From Aliiglaciecola sp. LCG003 (GTDB lineage: Bacteria; Pseudomonadota; Gammaproteobacteria; Enterobacterales; Alteromonadaceae): a DNA stretch of 64,000 nt. Numbering within the stretch: the stretch's first letter is position 1; every line of letters starts with the position of its first letter. The notes under the pieces are model-generated. The model did no database searches, was not told where the DNA came from, and was given only the letters and a program-made list of their open reading frames with translations. Both the position numbers and the translations under genes were made by a program. This document shows, piece by piece, positions 54,655 through 63,207 of the stretch. The stretch is from positions 1,178,001 through 1,242,000 of the forward strand of contig NZ_CP128185.1 of the NCBI RefSeq assembly GCF_030316135.1. The letters are read 5' to 3'.

Positions 54655-55518
54655 ATGAATAAAAAAATAGTAAAAAATATTAGCTCTTTGCTTTTGGCAG
54701 GAACGCTAGCGTTATCATCTAGCCTAGCCTCCGCAGCTGCAATATTAGTAGTAGATGAAGGTGGGCGATTAAGCTCTGGGGGATGGACTGATTTATTTGA
54801 AAATACCTTTGGTGATACATTAACGGTTATTAATAGCTGGGGTGGTGCACCTACTGACATGTCGGCTTTCGATGTCGTTTGGGATGGAGGGTTTTTATCG
54901 AATCCAGGCGTGGCAGTTGCGCAAAACGTTATTAATTTTGTTAACGGCGGTGGTGGCTTCTACGGACAAACTGAGCGACCTTGTTGTGAAACTCACAACG
55001 ATTGGGTGCAAAGTATTTTTATCGAACTTACCGGTGACACCGCCATGATGTTCGGTGGCGCAGGAGATTCCCCTTCTAATGCTACAGGTACTTTTTTAAC
55101 ACCTGACACTACAATATTAGTTGGACCAAATGATATTCGTAATACTACTTTTGATATAGATGCACCAGGACAGTTGTTTGTTTCTGATCCTGCAAAAGTA
55201 TTTGCTGCTCAGGTAGCTGCTGATGGCTTCAATATTGGGGTAGCCTATGCAACGTCCGATCTAGTTAACAATGCTGGTCGTATTGTAACAATCAGCGATA
55301 TTGATTGGCTCTCGGGTATATCGAGTGATGAAGCTCTTGCACTGGAAAATATTCGTTCGTTCTTGTTAGCTGGTGAATCCCTTCCTCCTGGTTGCGGTCA
55401 AAACCCTAACTTGCCTGAATGCCAAAATCCGGGAATTCCAATGCCTGAGCCATCTACCCTTGCGGTGCTAGCATTAGGCTTATTTGGATTTCGTATGGCG
55501 TCACGCAAAAAAAGTTAA
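54655..55518 (+). CDS. PEP-CTERM sorting-signal protein with GATase1/ThuA-like domain
   Basis: The 287-residue protein has a signal peptide (residues 1-28, cleavage near ASA) and a C-terminal PEP-CTERM tripartite signal: MPEPSTLAVLALGLFGFRMASRKKS (Pro-Glu-Pro, hydrophobic helix, basic tail). The body (about 28-245) looks like a class I glutamine amidotransferase/ThuA-like Rossmann fold: ILVVDEGGRLSSGGW, AFDVVWDGGF, NFVNGGGGFYGQTERPCC. Cysteine pairs (PCC, CGQNPNLPEC) suggest disulfides. It should be exported, held by the PEP-CTERM anchor and processed by an exosortase, then released to the surface or polysaccharide matrix. Function otherwise unknown. Confidence 0.85.
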   Translation: MNKKIVKNISSLLLAGTLALSSSLASAAAILVVDEGGRLSSGGWTDLFENTFGDTLTVINSWGGAPTDMSAFDVVWDGGFLSNPGVAVAQNVINFVNGGGGFYGQTERPCCETHNDWVQSIFIELTGDTAMMFGGAGDSPSNATGTFLTPDTTILVGPNDIRNTTFDIDAPGQLFVSDPAKVFAAQVAADGFNIGVAYATSDLVNNAGRIVTISDIDWLSGISSDEALALENIRSFLLAGESLPPGCGQNPNLPECQNPGIPMPEPSTLAVLALGLFGFRMASRKKS

Positions 55519-55542
55519 TTTATAATGTTAACTGATAAGCAT

Positions 55543-55574
55543 AAAGGGGCTGTGATTTTAACAGCCCCTTTTTT
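55543..55574 (+). terminator. Rho-independent terminator of the PEP-CTERM gene
   Basis: GGGGCTGT (55546-55553) pairs with ACAGCCCC (55561-55568) and is followed by six T residues. Confidence 0.95.
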
Positions 55575-55739
55575 ATACTGAGTCTGTTTATAAATAGACC
55601 CAGCACTTAGATATCACTAAATATTAGTTAAACTCCAAACTCAAACTAACTTTGATTAAAAATCGAATTTCAGTGTACAAGTGTACGCTGAATAATTACA
55701 CTTAGGTCCTGTTAGTTAATAATCCATGAGAAGACACAA

Positions 55740-56399
55740 GTGTCGAACAAAGATCTATCTACACAATCCGCCTTACCTGTAAAAGGCTATACCCTGTTAG
55801 AAGAAGTGATGAATGCAGTGAGTCATGGATTGGGCCTGATATTTTCCATAGTGGGTACGGTGTATCTGCTTATGCGCAGTGATTCGACTGTTGCGATGGC
55901 CTCGTCTGCTATATATGGGGCCAGTTTAACCATCATGTTTTTCTCATCAACCATTTATCATTCTGTCACCGGACTAAAGGCTAAAGGTTTTTTTAAGCTA
56001 GTTGATCATAGCGCCATCTATGTGTTGATTGCAGGCACTTATACCCCTTTTTTGGCCGTGAGCATCGGAGGTTGGATTGGCTGGACATCCATTGCTGTAA
56101 TATGGTCAATCGCCTTGTTCGGGGTGATATTTAAATGTTTTGCCCAGCACCGCTTCCCCAAGCTGTCCCTTGTGACTTACTTGGTTATGGGCTGGTTGGC
56201 GGTTATTCTGATCTATCCTCTGTATCAGTCCGTTGCTGGCTATGGTTTGTTATTGCTTGTGGCGGGAGGCCTATGCTTTAGTATCGGGGTAATATTCTAC
56301 ATGCAAAAAGCTGTGAAATTTACCCATGCTATTTGGCATTTATTCGTTATTGCAGGCTGCGCTTGTCATTACTATGCTATTTATTATTTCGTGATTTAA
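55740..56399 (+). CDS. Hemolysin III/PAQR family membrane protein
   Basis: The 219-residue protein has seven hydrophobic helices, expected for the HlyIII/PAQR family. Conserved residues include VMNAVSHGLGLIFSIVGTVYL (His in helix 1), FFSSTIYHS, KLVDHSAIYVLIAGTYTPF and HAIWHLFVIAGCACHYYAIYY, whose His and Asp form a metal site in the family. Bacterial members are proposed to act in membrane homeostasis or as hydrolases; haemolytic activity is not implied. It uses a GTG start. Confidence 0.9.
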   Translation: MSNKDLSTQSALPVKGYTLLEEVMNAVSHGLGLIFSIVGTVYLLMRSDSTVAMASSAIYGASLTIMFFSSTIYHSVTGLKAKGFFKLVDHSAIYVLIAGTYTPFLAVSIGGWIGWTSIAVIWSIALFGVIFKCFAQHRFPKLSLVTYLVMGWLAVILIYPLYQSVAGYGLLLLVAGGLCFSIGVIFYMQKAVKFTHAIWHLFVIAGCACHYYAIYYFVI

Positions 56400-56499
56400 T
56401 TCAGTTGTTTAACAATTCAGCAGTTCTAACTTAGCCGCGCAAATTTCATTATTGTTGGTATAATTCAACGCAATACAGTTATTTAAACGGAATGACTCA

Positions 56500-57927
56500 A
56501 TGAAGTTACCTGATTTTTCCGCCTCCAGAATTCTGGTGGTCGGCGATGTAATGTTAGATCGATACTGGACTGGCCCCACAGGCAGGATCTCTCCAGAGGC
56601 GCCTGTTCCTATCGTAGCCATTCAAAATATCGAGGACCGTCCTGGTGGTGCAGCCAACGTGGCGATGAATGCTGCTGCGTTAGGTGCCAATGTCACTTTG
56701 ATTGGTCTAACCGGTCAAGATGAGTCTGCGCAGATTTTGCAGCAAAGACTCTCCTCTTTGGGGGTCGTCTGTGATTTTTGTTACACGCCTGGTTTCGACA
56801 CTATTACCAAATTGCGGGTACTGAGTCGCAATCAACAATTGATCCGCTTAGACTTTGAAAAGAGCTTTGCTGGGGTTGACAAAACTCCAATGCAAGAGCG
56901 TTTCGCCCAACAACTAAAAGATGCTGACTTGGTGATATTATCTGACTACGCCAAAGGGGCGCTTAGTGATATCCAGCCTTTAATTCAGTTAGCCAAGCAA
57001 CATAATGTACCTGTGATCGTGGATCCCAAAGGTAGTGATTTTGAAAAGTACGCAGGGGCCACTTTGCTTACACCTAATATGGGTGAATTTGAAACTATCG
57101 TTGGCGAGTGTGCCGATGAAACCACACTGGTTTCACATGCAAATGCAATGATCAGCCGTCTCGATTTACAAGCATTGCTAGTAACCCGCTCTGAGAAGGG
57201 CATGACCTTGTTGCAAAAAGACCAAGATGAAGTGCACTTGCCTGCCAAAGCGAAAGAAGTGTATGACGTCACTGGAGCAGGGGATACAGTGATTTCTACC
57301 TTAGCGGTGGCGTTGGCCTCTGGGTGCAGTTTAACTGATGCCAGTGCTTTGGCGAACGCAGCAGCAAGTATAGTCGTAGGTAAGTTGGGAACTTCCACCG
57401 TCAGCTTCACCGAACTCAGTGAGGCCGTTGGTCATGTTAGTCAGTTTGGTCGAGGCGTCATGACCCAGCAACAGCTCGCCATAGCGGTGGAAAGTGCCAA
57501 GCGTCGAGGTGAAAAGGTGGTTATGACCAATGGTTGTTTCGATATTTTACACGCCGGACATGTGTCCTATCTACAAAATGCCAGTACCTTGGGAGATAAG
57601 TTAATTGTGGCGGTTAACTCTGATCAATCAGTACGGGCGTTAAAAGGGCCTGGCAGACCAGTTAATAATGTGTCTCGACGTATGTCGGTACTTGCAGCTT
57701 TAGCCTCAGTATATTGGGTGGTAGAGTTTGATGAAGACACACCAGAGAGGCTAATAAGTGAAATATTGCCTGATATACTAGTTAAAGGCGGAGACTATCA
57801 AATCCATCAAATTGCGGGAGGCAAGCAGGTCATCGCTAACGGTGGTGATGTCAAAGTACTGAACTTTGAAGATGGCGTTTCAACAAGCAGTATTATTAAG
57901 AATATTGTTGAAGGGACAGATAGATAA
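56500..57927 (+). CDS. hldE: Bifunctional D-glycero-beta-D-manno-heptose-7-phosphate kinase/1-phosphate adenylyltransferase
   Basis: The 475-residue protein has an N-terminal ribokinase-like domain (about 1-318; [42 protein letters not shown], and the anion hole/base motif VTGAGDTV) and a C-terminal nucleotidyltransferase domain (about 342-475; [19 protein letters not shown]). It phosphorylates heptose 7-phosphate and, after GmhB, activates heptose 1-phosphate with ATP to make ADP-heptose for the LPS core. Length and fusion are standard. It is a single gene ended by a terminator. Confidence 0.97.
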   Translation: MKLPDFSASRILVVGDVMLDRYWTGPTGRISPEAPVPIVAIQNIEDRPGGAANVAMNAAALGANVTLIGLTGQDESAQILQQRLSSLGVVCDFCYTPGFDTITKLRVLSRNQQLIRLDFEKSFAGVDKTPMQERFAQQLKDADLVILSDYAKGALSDIQPLIQLAKQHNVPVIVDPKGSDFEKYAGATLLTPNMGEFETIVGECADETTLVSHANAMISRLDLQALLVTRSEKGMTLLQKDQDEVHLPAKAKEVYDVTGAGDTVISTLAVALASGCSLTDASALANAAASIVVGKLGTSTVSFTELSEAVGHVSQFGRGVMTQQQLAIAVESAKRRGEKVVMTNGCFDILHAGHVSYLQNASTLGDKLIVAVNSDQSVRALKGPGRPVNNVSRRMSVLAALASVYWVVEFDEDTPERLISEILPDILVKGGDYQIHQIAGGKQVIANGGDVKVLNFEDGVSTSSIIKNIVEGTDR

Positions 57928-57949
57928 ACAGCAGCGAAAGCAAATAAAG

Positions 57950-57981
57950 CCTGAACTTAGTCTGATTTAACTAAGTTCAGG
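57950..57981. terminator. Terminator after hldE, shared with the MscS gene
   Basis: CCTGAACTTAG (57950-57960) pairs perfectly with CTAAGTTCAGG (57971-57981) around TCTGATTTAA. The convergent MscS gene ends at 58017, so it may serve both. T-rich runs follow at modest strength. Confidence 0.75.
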
Positions 57982-58016
57982 ATTGCAATTTTTACTTATA
58001 TATTAGATACGCGTTT

Positions 58017-58859
58017 CTATTTCCCTTGAAACACATGAACATCCCGTTGTGGGAATGGGATAGTGATGTCATTTTCATCAAATGCATATTTTACTTTTTC
58101 AAATAAGTCATAATGCACCGCCCAATAATGCTCACTCTTCACCCAACTACGGGTTAAAATGTTTATCGAGCTATCGGCATGGGCAGAGACAAATATCTCG
58201 AAGCCAGGCTCTTCTAAAACCCGCTCATCCGCAGTAATAATCTCCCGCAAAATTGCTTTAACTTTCTTGATATCATCGCCATAACTGATGCCAAAGGTCA
58301 CATCGACGCGTCGTTTTTCTTCGCAAAACAGGTTAGTTACGCAGCCATTTGATAACAGTGAATTGGGGATCACCACACGCTTATTGTCTAATGTAAGAAT
58401 AATAGTGTTGAAAATCTGGATCTCTTTGACGCGGCCCAAGAACCCTTGGGATTCAATAACGTCTCCGGCTTTGAAAGGTTTAAAGAGCAGGATCAATACG
58501 CCGCCTGCGAAATTGGCCAAACTACCCTGCAATGCTAGGCCAATGGCAAGCCCAGCCGCACCCAGCATAGCGATAAGCGAAGCCGTCTCAACCCCAATCA
58601 TAGAGGCAAACACGATAATCAACATTAATTTTAAAATAACACTGATAATACTGTGCAGAAACTTGCTCAGGGTGACATCAATTTTAGCCCCATCCAATGC
58701 TTTATCGACGCCTTTGAGCATTACGCCTATCATCCAAAATCCGAGGAACAGAATGACAATGGCTAATAGCAGTTTTGGCCCGTAGGTCATGCCTAATTCA
58801 ATACTTTTTTCGGTGATCATTTCGATCGTGTCCGAACCTTGTTGCAGGGTCTCGTCCAT
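58017..58859 (-). CDS. mscS: Small-conductance mechanosensitive channel (MscS family)
   Basis: The 280-residue protein is close to the E. coli MscS length (286). It has three N-terminal helices (about 22-45, 60-85, 90-125), the pore helix with small residues (LGAAGLAIGLALQGSLANFAGGVLILLF) and the beta domain start PFKAGDVIESQGFLGRVKEI, followed by the vestibule domain (NKRVVIPNSLLSNGCVTNLF). It opens on membrane tension to release solutes after osmotic downshock. Confidence 0.94.
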   Translation of the reverse strand: MDETLQQGSDTIEMITEKSIELGMTYGPKLLLAIVILFLGFWMIGVMLKGVDKALDGAKIDVTLSKFLHSIISVILKLMLIIVFASMIGVETASLIAMLGAAGLAIGLALQGSLANFAGGVLILLFKPFKAGDVIESQGFLGRVKEIQIFNTIILTLDNKRVVIPNSLLSNGCVTNLFCEEKRRVDVTFGISYGDDIKKVKAILREIITADERVLEEPGFEIFVSAHADSSINILTRSWVKSEHYWAVHYDLFEKVKYAFDENDITIPFPQRDVHVFQGK

Positions 58860-59160
58860 TTTATTGCCTTTATGTAATTAAAACTGGTTTGGTTATCTAG
58901 CGGGAAAAGCTCAAGCAACCGGTGACCGTCAGACAGAACGTAAGCCGACGTGTGCATAGCTCAGCCATGTCCAAGTATATACCAATGTTGCCGGAGATTA
59001 GCGTGATGATTTGCTCTTAGCACTATACTTTGGTCTAAATAATCCGATGGTATGGGGCGAATTATTGGTTTTTTTTAAAGCATTATATTTGCGCACAGAC
59101 TCGCTCCTCGTTAAGCTACGCTCCTTAGATTATTAAAGGCACGCAGGGTGACATTACGCA
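58860..59160. other. Intergenic region upstream of the XrtA-associated ATPase
   Basis: About 300 bases between the divergent MscS gene and the ATPase gene. A TATACT at 59024-59029 is a possible -10 element but the -35 region is not clear. No coding sequence or sigma-54-like GG-N10-GC pair with good flanks was found. Confidence 0.3.
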
Positions 59161-60240
59161 ATGTATAAACAATATTATGGATTAACATCGAAACCTTTTC
59201 AGCTCACGCCTGATCCTAGCTTCTTTTTTGCCAGTAAATGGCATAAAAGGGCCATGTCGTATTTGCAATATGGCTTGTCACAGGCGGAAGGTTTTATTGT
59301 TATTACCGGTGATATCGGGACCGGAAAAACCACCATTGCCAATAGTCTGCTAAACGATATTGAAGATGACATAGTCGCGGCGCAAATCGTAACCCCTAAA
59401 TTGTCGCCTGATGAACTGGTCAAAATGGTCGCGAGTAAATTTGAAATAAACACCTTGAATAAAACCAAAGCGGATATTTTAAAGGACCTTGAAACCTATT
59501 TATTTCAATTACACCAAACGGGACGCAGGGCCTTATTGATTGTAGATGAGGCGCAAAACCTGCCTTTGGAAACCATTGAAGAATTGCGAATGCTGTCCAA
59601 TTTCCAAGAAAAGGGTAAACCACTTCTGCAGAGCTTTTTACTCGGTCAGGAAGAGCTGCAGCCGATTCTACGCGCCCCTAACATGGAGCAGTTCAGACAA
59701 CGGATAGTAGCGTCTTGCCACTTGGCCCCCTTAACGGCTGATGAATGCAAAGAATACATTGAGTATCGTTTGCACCATGCAGGTCTAGTCAACGACTCTC
59801 TTTTTACCGATGGCGCTTTTGCCAAGATTTACCGATTTACCAATGGTGTACCACGACGGATCAACACCTTGATGGATAGGATATTGCTATATGGATTCCT
59901 AGAAGATTTAAAAATTCTCGATGAGCAAGCCGTAGACAATGTTACCGCTGAAGTATCTGAAGAGATGTTTAGACCTGAAGAGGGAACAGGTACCACGCCT
60001 TTACCCGCTGCAGGACAGCCCCAAGCTGATCCACAGCTAGCCCCAGAAGCGGCGGGTGTGATGTCAGAAATGACACCTGATGGGCGGGTCAAAGATGTGC
60101 AATATTATAAGACCATGTTGAATGAATTAACTGATGCGTTAGATAATGCCATCAGCCATAAGATTAAATTGACCCGTTACATAGACAATTTATTGAAGAA
60201 AAAATATAAAACCTATGTAAGATTGAAATCGGATGATTAA
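59161..60240 (+). CDS. XrtA-associated AAA ATPase (ExeA/GspA-like)
   Basis: The 359-residue protein opens with YYGLTSKPFQLTPDPSFFFASKWHKRAMSYLQYGL, the signature of the PEP-CTERM-locus ATPase family. Walker A is GDIGTGKT (residues 50-57) and Walker B ALLIVDEAQNLP (124-135). The ATPase domain (to about 265) is followed by a disordered Pro/Ala-rich stretch and a helical C-terminus (about 310-359). It accompanies exosortase A loci and presumably powers or organises secretion of the exopolysaccharide or its machinery, but its exact role is unproven. Confidence 0.93.
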   Translation: MYKQYYGLTSKPFQLTPDPSFFFASKWHKRAMSYLQYGLSQAEGFIVITGDIGTGKTTIANSLLNDIEDDIVAAQIVTPKLSPDELVKMVASKFEINTLNKTKADILKDLETYLFQLHQTGRRALLIVDEAQNLPLETIEELRMLSNFQEKGKPLLQSFLLGQEELQPILRAPNMEQFRQRIVASCHLAPLTADECKEYIEYRLHHAGLVNDSLFTDGAFAKIYRFTNGVPRRINTLMDRILLYGFLEDLKILDEQAVDNVTAEVSEEMFRPEEGTGTTPLPAAGQPQADPQLAPEAAGVMSEMTPDGRVKDVQYYKTMLNELTDALDNAISHKIKLTRYIDNLLKKKYKTYVRLKSDD

Positions 60241-60399
60241 CCTTTCTGTTTAGCGTTTTTTAATTAATTGATTTAGCTAATAAATATTATAAATCTGCCG
60301 ATAGTTATATTTGTTGAATAAAATATGAACTATTTGGAAGTGATCCGCTCTAACTTTTTGCGGGTATAAAGTTTACCGAATAAACTTGGTAGGTGTAGC

Positions 60400-60552
60400 A
60401 TGAGACGATTTAAAGCAGTAACGCAAAGTGGCAGTCAATTAATTGAGCGTGGAAAAAATCGACGTCAGGCTTACTTTCCTGGTAAATACATTAAAGAAAG
60501 CCTGATGTTTTTGGGCGTGCTCTTCATTATTAGTGCACTGTATTACTATTAA
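60400..60552 (+). CDS. Small membrane protein, 50 residues
   Basis: This short ORF lies in the 324-base gap between the ATPase and the convergent beta-barrel gene. It has an AGGT ribosome binding site six bases before ATG. The product begins with a basic polar half (MRRFKAVTQSGSQLIERGK then NRRQAYFPGKYIK) and ends with one hydrophobic segment (SLMFLGVLFIISALYYY), so it should be a C-tail-anchored small membrane protein. It is not recognised as a known family. It ends 12 bases before the convergent gene's stop. Coding status rests on the start context and the amphipathic layout. Confidence 0.55.
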   Translation: MRRFKAVTQSGSQLIERGKNRRQAYFPGKYIKESLMFLGVLFIISALYYY

Positions 60553-60563
60553 ATAACATGAGC

Positions 60564-62201
60564 TTATTTAAAACGATACTGCGCATTGATTGTGAATCTT
60601 GTCGATGAGAAATCTCGGCTTAACACTGGAGAGTCCCGCTCGGTAAACTGTAAGCCTATCCGAGTAGAAAATCTTTGTGTTACCTGATAACGATAGTTTA
60701 ACGAGCTCGTCCAAGTTTTATCATCATCACTGCCCACTCCTTCCACATCACGAGCTACTTGAGAGTAATTATTACTCCAAGAAACCGATGAGCGTCTCCC
60801 AAACCGCATACTAAGGGATAAATTCGTACTGAAGGTTGACTGGGTTCTATTTGATTCTACAAAGTCAGTTTGTGTATCTCGAATGGTTAAGTTCGCGCGA
60901 ATTCTGCGAAACTCATAGCCGGTGTTAATCATTAAAGTTTTTCGTAAAATCGCTTCTTCACTAAGCTCTGGAAGGGTGAAATCAAAGGCATTAAATTGTT
61001 CGCCAGCCCCTAACTCGTAATCTAGTGAGTCAGGTTGATAGCACAGAGACAAATCTTCTGCGCCACTTGGACAGACAAAAATACCGAAAACAGTGTCACC
61101 TGCAACCAAGCGAGAGTAGGTGGTGAAATCTTCTTGGTAGCTAATGCTAGTGCGCAGTTTACGCATGTTATGTTCTACGGTTAACTCTTTGCTGGTACCG
61201 AAAAAACGTCGACTTAAGTTACCCGAAGCAGAAGTTCGCGATGAAAACTGCCAGTTGAAGCGCATGCCAATGAATTTATCCTGCTCACCCTCTTGTTTAT
61301 TAGACACATTGTAGGTTACATCTATGTATCTTGAAGGGTGTGGAGCCCAAGATAGACCTGCACCATAACTGTTATATTCCAGTACTCGAGTGCCTTCTAC
61401 CTGTTGTGACTTAAATTCATTCTTCTCCTGGCGACCAGTTGTAACCAATCTAAAATCATTTATTAAGCCAACATAAAAGCGACCATCTACAGTCTCAGAA
61501 ATAACGTCATTGCGCCCTGTACCATCGCTGTCTGAATAATTGGCCGAGATGTCCCAACTAACCCGGTTAATTTCGTCACCTTGCCTTAATACTGCCGAAT
61601 AATTGGTATTTGTGCTATTCAGAGGGGTATTGCCAGATACACTTCTATCACTGTCAACTTCAGCTACATTGCCTGATAGGCTTAACGCGAAATAATCAGG
61701 ATTGGGCAAAGTAAACACAAACCCAGCACTGGAGCGCTGAGTTTTGGCTAATTGTTGAGAATTAAATATTTCATCTGTCACTAATGTATCTAGTACGTCT
61801 GTGCTTCGATAGGATTGCGCCCCTCGCACATTAAAACTAAGTACATGCTCTATAGCCATAGCATTGGCGTTAAAGTTATAACTGGTGTAGTTGCTCTGAT
61901 TACTATTTACAATCGCATCGGGATTTGAATTTGAAATATGTCTGTCAAGATAACGATGGCTGGCATTCACGGCAGCGGAGAGACGCTTTGCGGTGTAAGT
62001 CACCCCTAAATTTGGGCTGACAGAAAAAGTGTCCGAAGAACGAGAGTTTGACACTCCCGTTTCACTGGAGACATTTACATATGATGTATTCAGATTGGCA
62101 CTATAATCTATTTCACCCGCTGCCACAGGCAGCGCTAGTAAAGCAGAAATGCAAAGTAGGTTTTTGTTCAAACTGAAGTCCCTTTTAACAACGTTAGTCA
62201 T
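60564..62201 (-). CDS. XrtA-associated outer-membrane beta-barrel protein (TIGR03016-like)
   Basis: From ATG 62201 the protein has 545 residues. It has a signal peptide (about 10-28, LLCISALLALPVAAGE) and then alternating amphipathic beta strands throughout, ending in Phe-rich strands (SSTRFTINAQYRFK), as in porin-like barrels of exosortase A loci. It likely forms an outer-membrane export or secretin-like pore for the exopolysaccharide or sorted proteins. The start at 62348 lies within the tyrosine kinase gene and is rejected; ATG 62201 overlaps the kinase stop by eight bases, suggesting coupling. Confidence 0.85.
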   Translation of the reverse strand: MTNVVKRDFSLNKNLLCISALLALPVAAGEIDYSANLNTSYVNVSSETGVSNSRSSDTFSVSPNLGVTYTAKRLSAAVNASHRYLDRHISNSNPDAIVNSNQSNYTSYNFNANAMAIEHVLSFNVRGAQSYRSTDVLDTLVTDEIFNSQQLAKTQRSSAGFVFTLPNPDYFALSLSGNVAEVDSDRSVSGNTPLNSTNTNYSAVLRQGDEINRVSWDISANYSDSDGTGRNDVISETVDGRFYVGLINDFRLVTTGRQEKNEFKSQQVEGTRVLEYNSYGAGLSWAPHPSRYIDVTYNVSNKQEGEQDKFIGMRFNWQFSSRTSASGNLSRRFFGTSKELTVEHNMRKLRTSISYQEDFTTYSRLVAGDTVFGIFVCPSGAEDLSLCYQPDSLDYELGAGEQFNAFDFTLPELSEEAILRKTLMINTGYEFRRIRANLTIRDTQTDFVESNRTQSTFSTNLSLSMRFGRRSSVSWSNNYSQVARDVEGVGSDDDKTWTSSLNYRYQVTQRFSTRIGLQFTERDSPVLSRDFSSTRFTINAQYRFK

Positions 62202-63207
62202 CACTTCCGTAATAATAGCCGTAATAACCTGAGTTTTGACTGCCACTTTGTTTAGCCTTATTGATGACGAAACCTTTAGCCATGTCCGGATTGAGATGAT
62301 CAACCGCTTGAGCGACGCGATTAAGGGAGGTTTTACCCTCTTGCACAACCACTACGGCTTGGCCAGCTAAATTGGCTAAAATGGCAGTTTCATTGATACC
62401 CAACAGTGGTGGGCTATCAATAATAACTACACGGTCAGGATATCTATGGGCGAATTCACTAACAGACTCGAGCATTTTTTCACTAGCAAGTAGCTCGGTC
62501 GAAAGGTGATGTGACTTACCTGCGGGAATAATTCTTAAAGTGTCTAAGCTGGTGTGATGGATCACTTCACTCAAATCATCTATTTCGCCCAACAGATATT
62601 CCATTAAGCCATTTTCGAAAGGTTGGTCAATGGTCTTCATCACGCTAGGACGAAGTACGTCAGCATCCACTAATAAAACTGTTTTGTCTTGTTCAAGAGC
62701 AATACTCAATGCCAGATTAATCGCTGTAAAGGTTTTGCCTTCGTTTGGATTAGGACTGGTGACCATTACGATATTGGCATTGGTTAGTGTTTTAGACAAT
62801 GGACCGAAGGCGTTGCTGAGTACTTTACGTTTTATCGCACGGTATTCTTCATTGATAGTATTTCGGCCTAAATTAGACACAAAGCCATCTTTTTGAATAT
62901 TGGTCAGTGGAATAAACTTCCGATTAGCTTCTTGATCGTGAGACACAAGAGGATCCGGCAAGGGGACAGTGGATTCAGGCGGTTGCTGCACTGAGCCAAC
63001 CGCTATATCCTCGCCTTTTGCCCTATTCACTTCAACGCTTTCAGTGGTGGCACTTGCCACACTTTCGGCCTCAGTGGCTTGGTTGGCAAGCTCTTGCTGA
63101 GCCGCTAACTGTTTAGCTTTTTCGTCTGCTGCTTCTAAGGTGTTCTTTTTTTCATTCTCGGTTTTAAGCGCCTTATTCTTTTGAAGCGCCTTTTCTATCG
63201 TACTCAT
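62194..63207 (-). CDS. XrtA-associated tyrosine autokinase (BY-kinase)
   Basis: The 337-residue protein has an Ala/Glu/Lys-rich N-terminal region (about 1-100) and a C-terminal BY-kinase domain: VMVTSPNPNEGKTFTAINLALSIA (Walker A), VLLVDADVLRPSV (Walker A') and RVVIIDSPPLL (Walker B). The C-terminus is a tyrosine cluster (SGYYGYYYG) that is autophosphorylated. Together with the adjacent chain-length protein it forms the split Wzc-like pair that controls polymerisation of the exopolysaccharide. Its ATG overlaps the chain-length gene by four bases. Confidence 0.94.
   Translation of the reverse strand: MSTIEKALQKNKALKTENEKKNTLEAADEKAKQLAAQQELANQATEAESVASATTESVEVNRAKGEDIAVGSVQQPPESTVPLPDPLVSHDQEANRKFIPLTNIQKDGFVSNLGRNTINEEYRAIKRKVLSNAFGPLSKTLTNANIVMVTSPNPNEGKTFTAINLALSIALEQDKTVLLVDADVLRPSVMKTIDQPFENGLMEYLLGEIDDLSEVIHHTSLDTLRIIPAGKSHHLSTELLASEKMLESVSEFAHRYPDRVVIIDSPPLLGINETAILANLAGQAVVVVQEGKTSLNRVAQAVDHLNPDMAKGFVINKAKQSGSQNSGYYGYYYGSDD

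Noticed and set aside
57950-58016. sRNA between hldE and the MscS gene
   Set aside because: The only structure is one hairpin that serves well as a convergent-gene terminator; no promoter is visible.
60326-60370. 14-codon ORF upstream of the 50-residue ORF
   Set aside because: Too short, no ribosome binding site; no basis for calling it a leader peptide.
62202-62348. Longer N-terminus for the beta-barrel protein
   Set aside because: It overlaps the tyrosine kinase gene and puts the signal peptide 58 residues from the start; ATG 62201 places it correctly.
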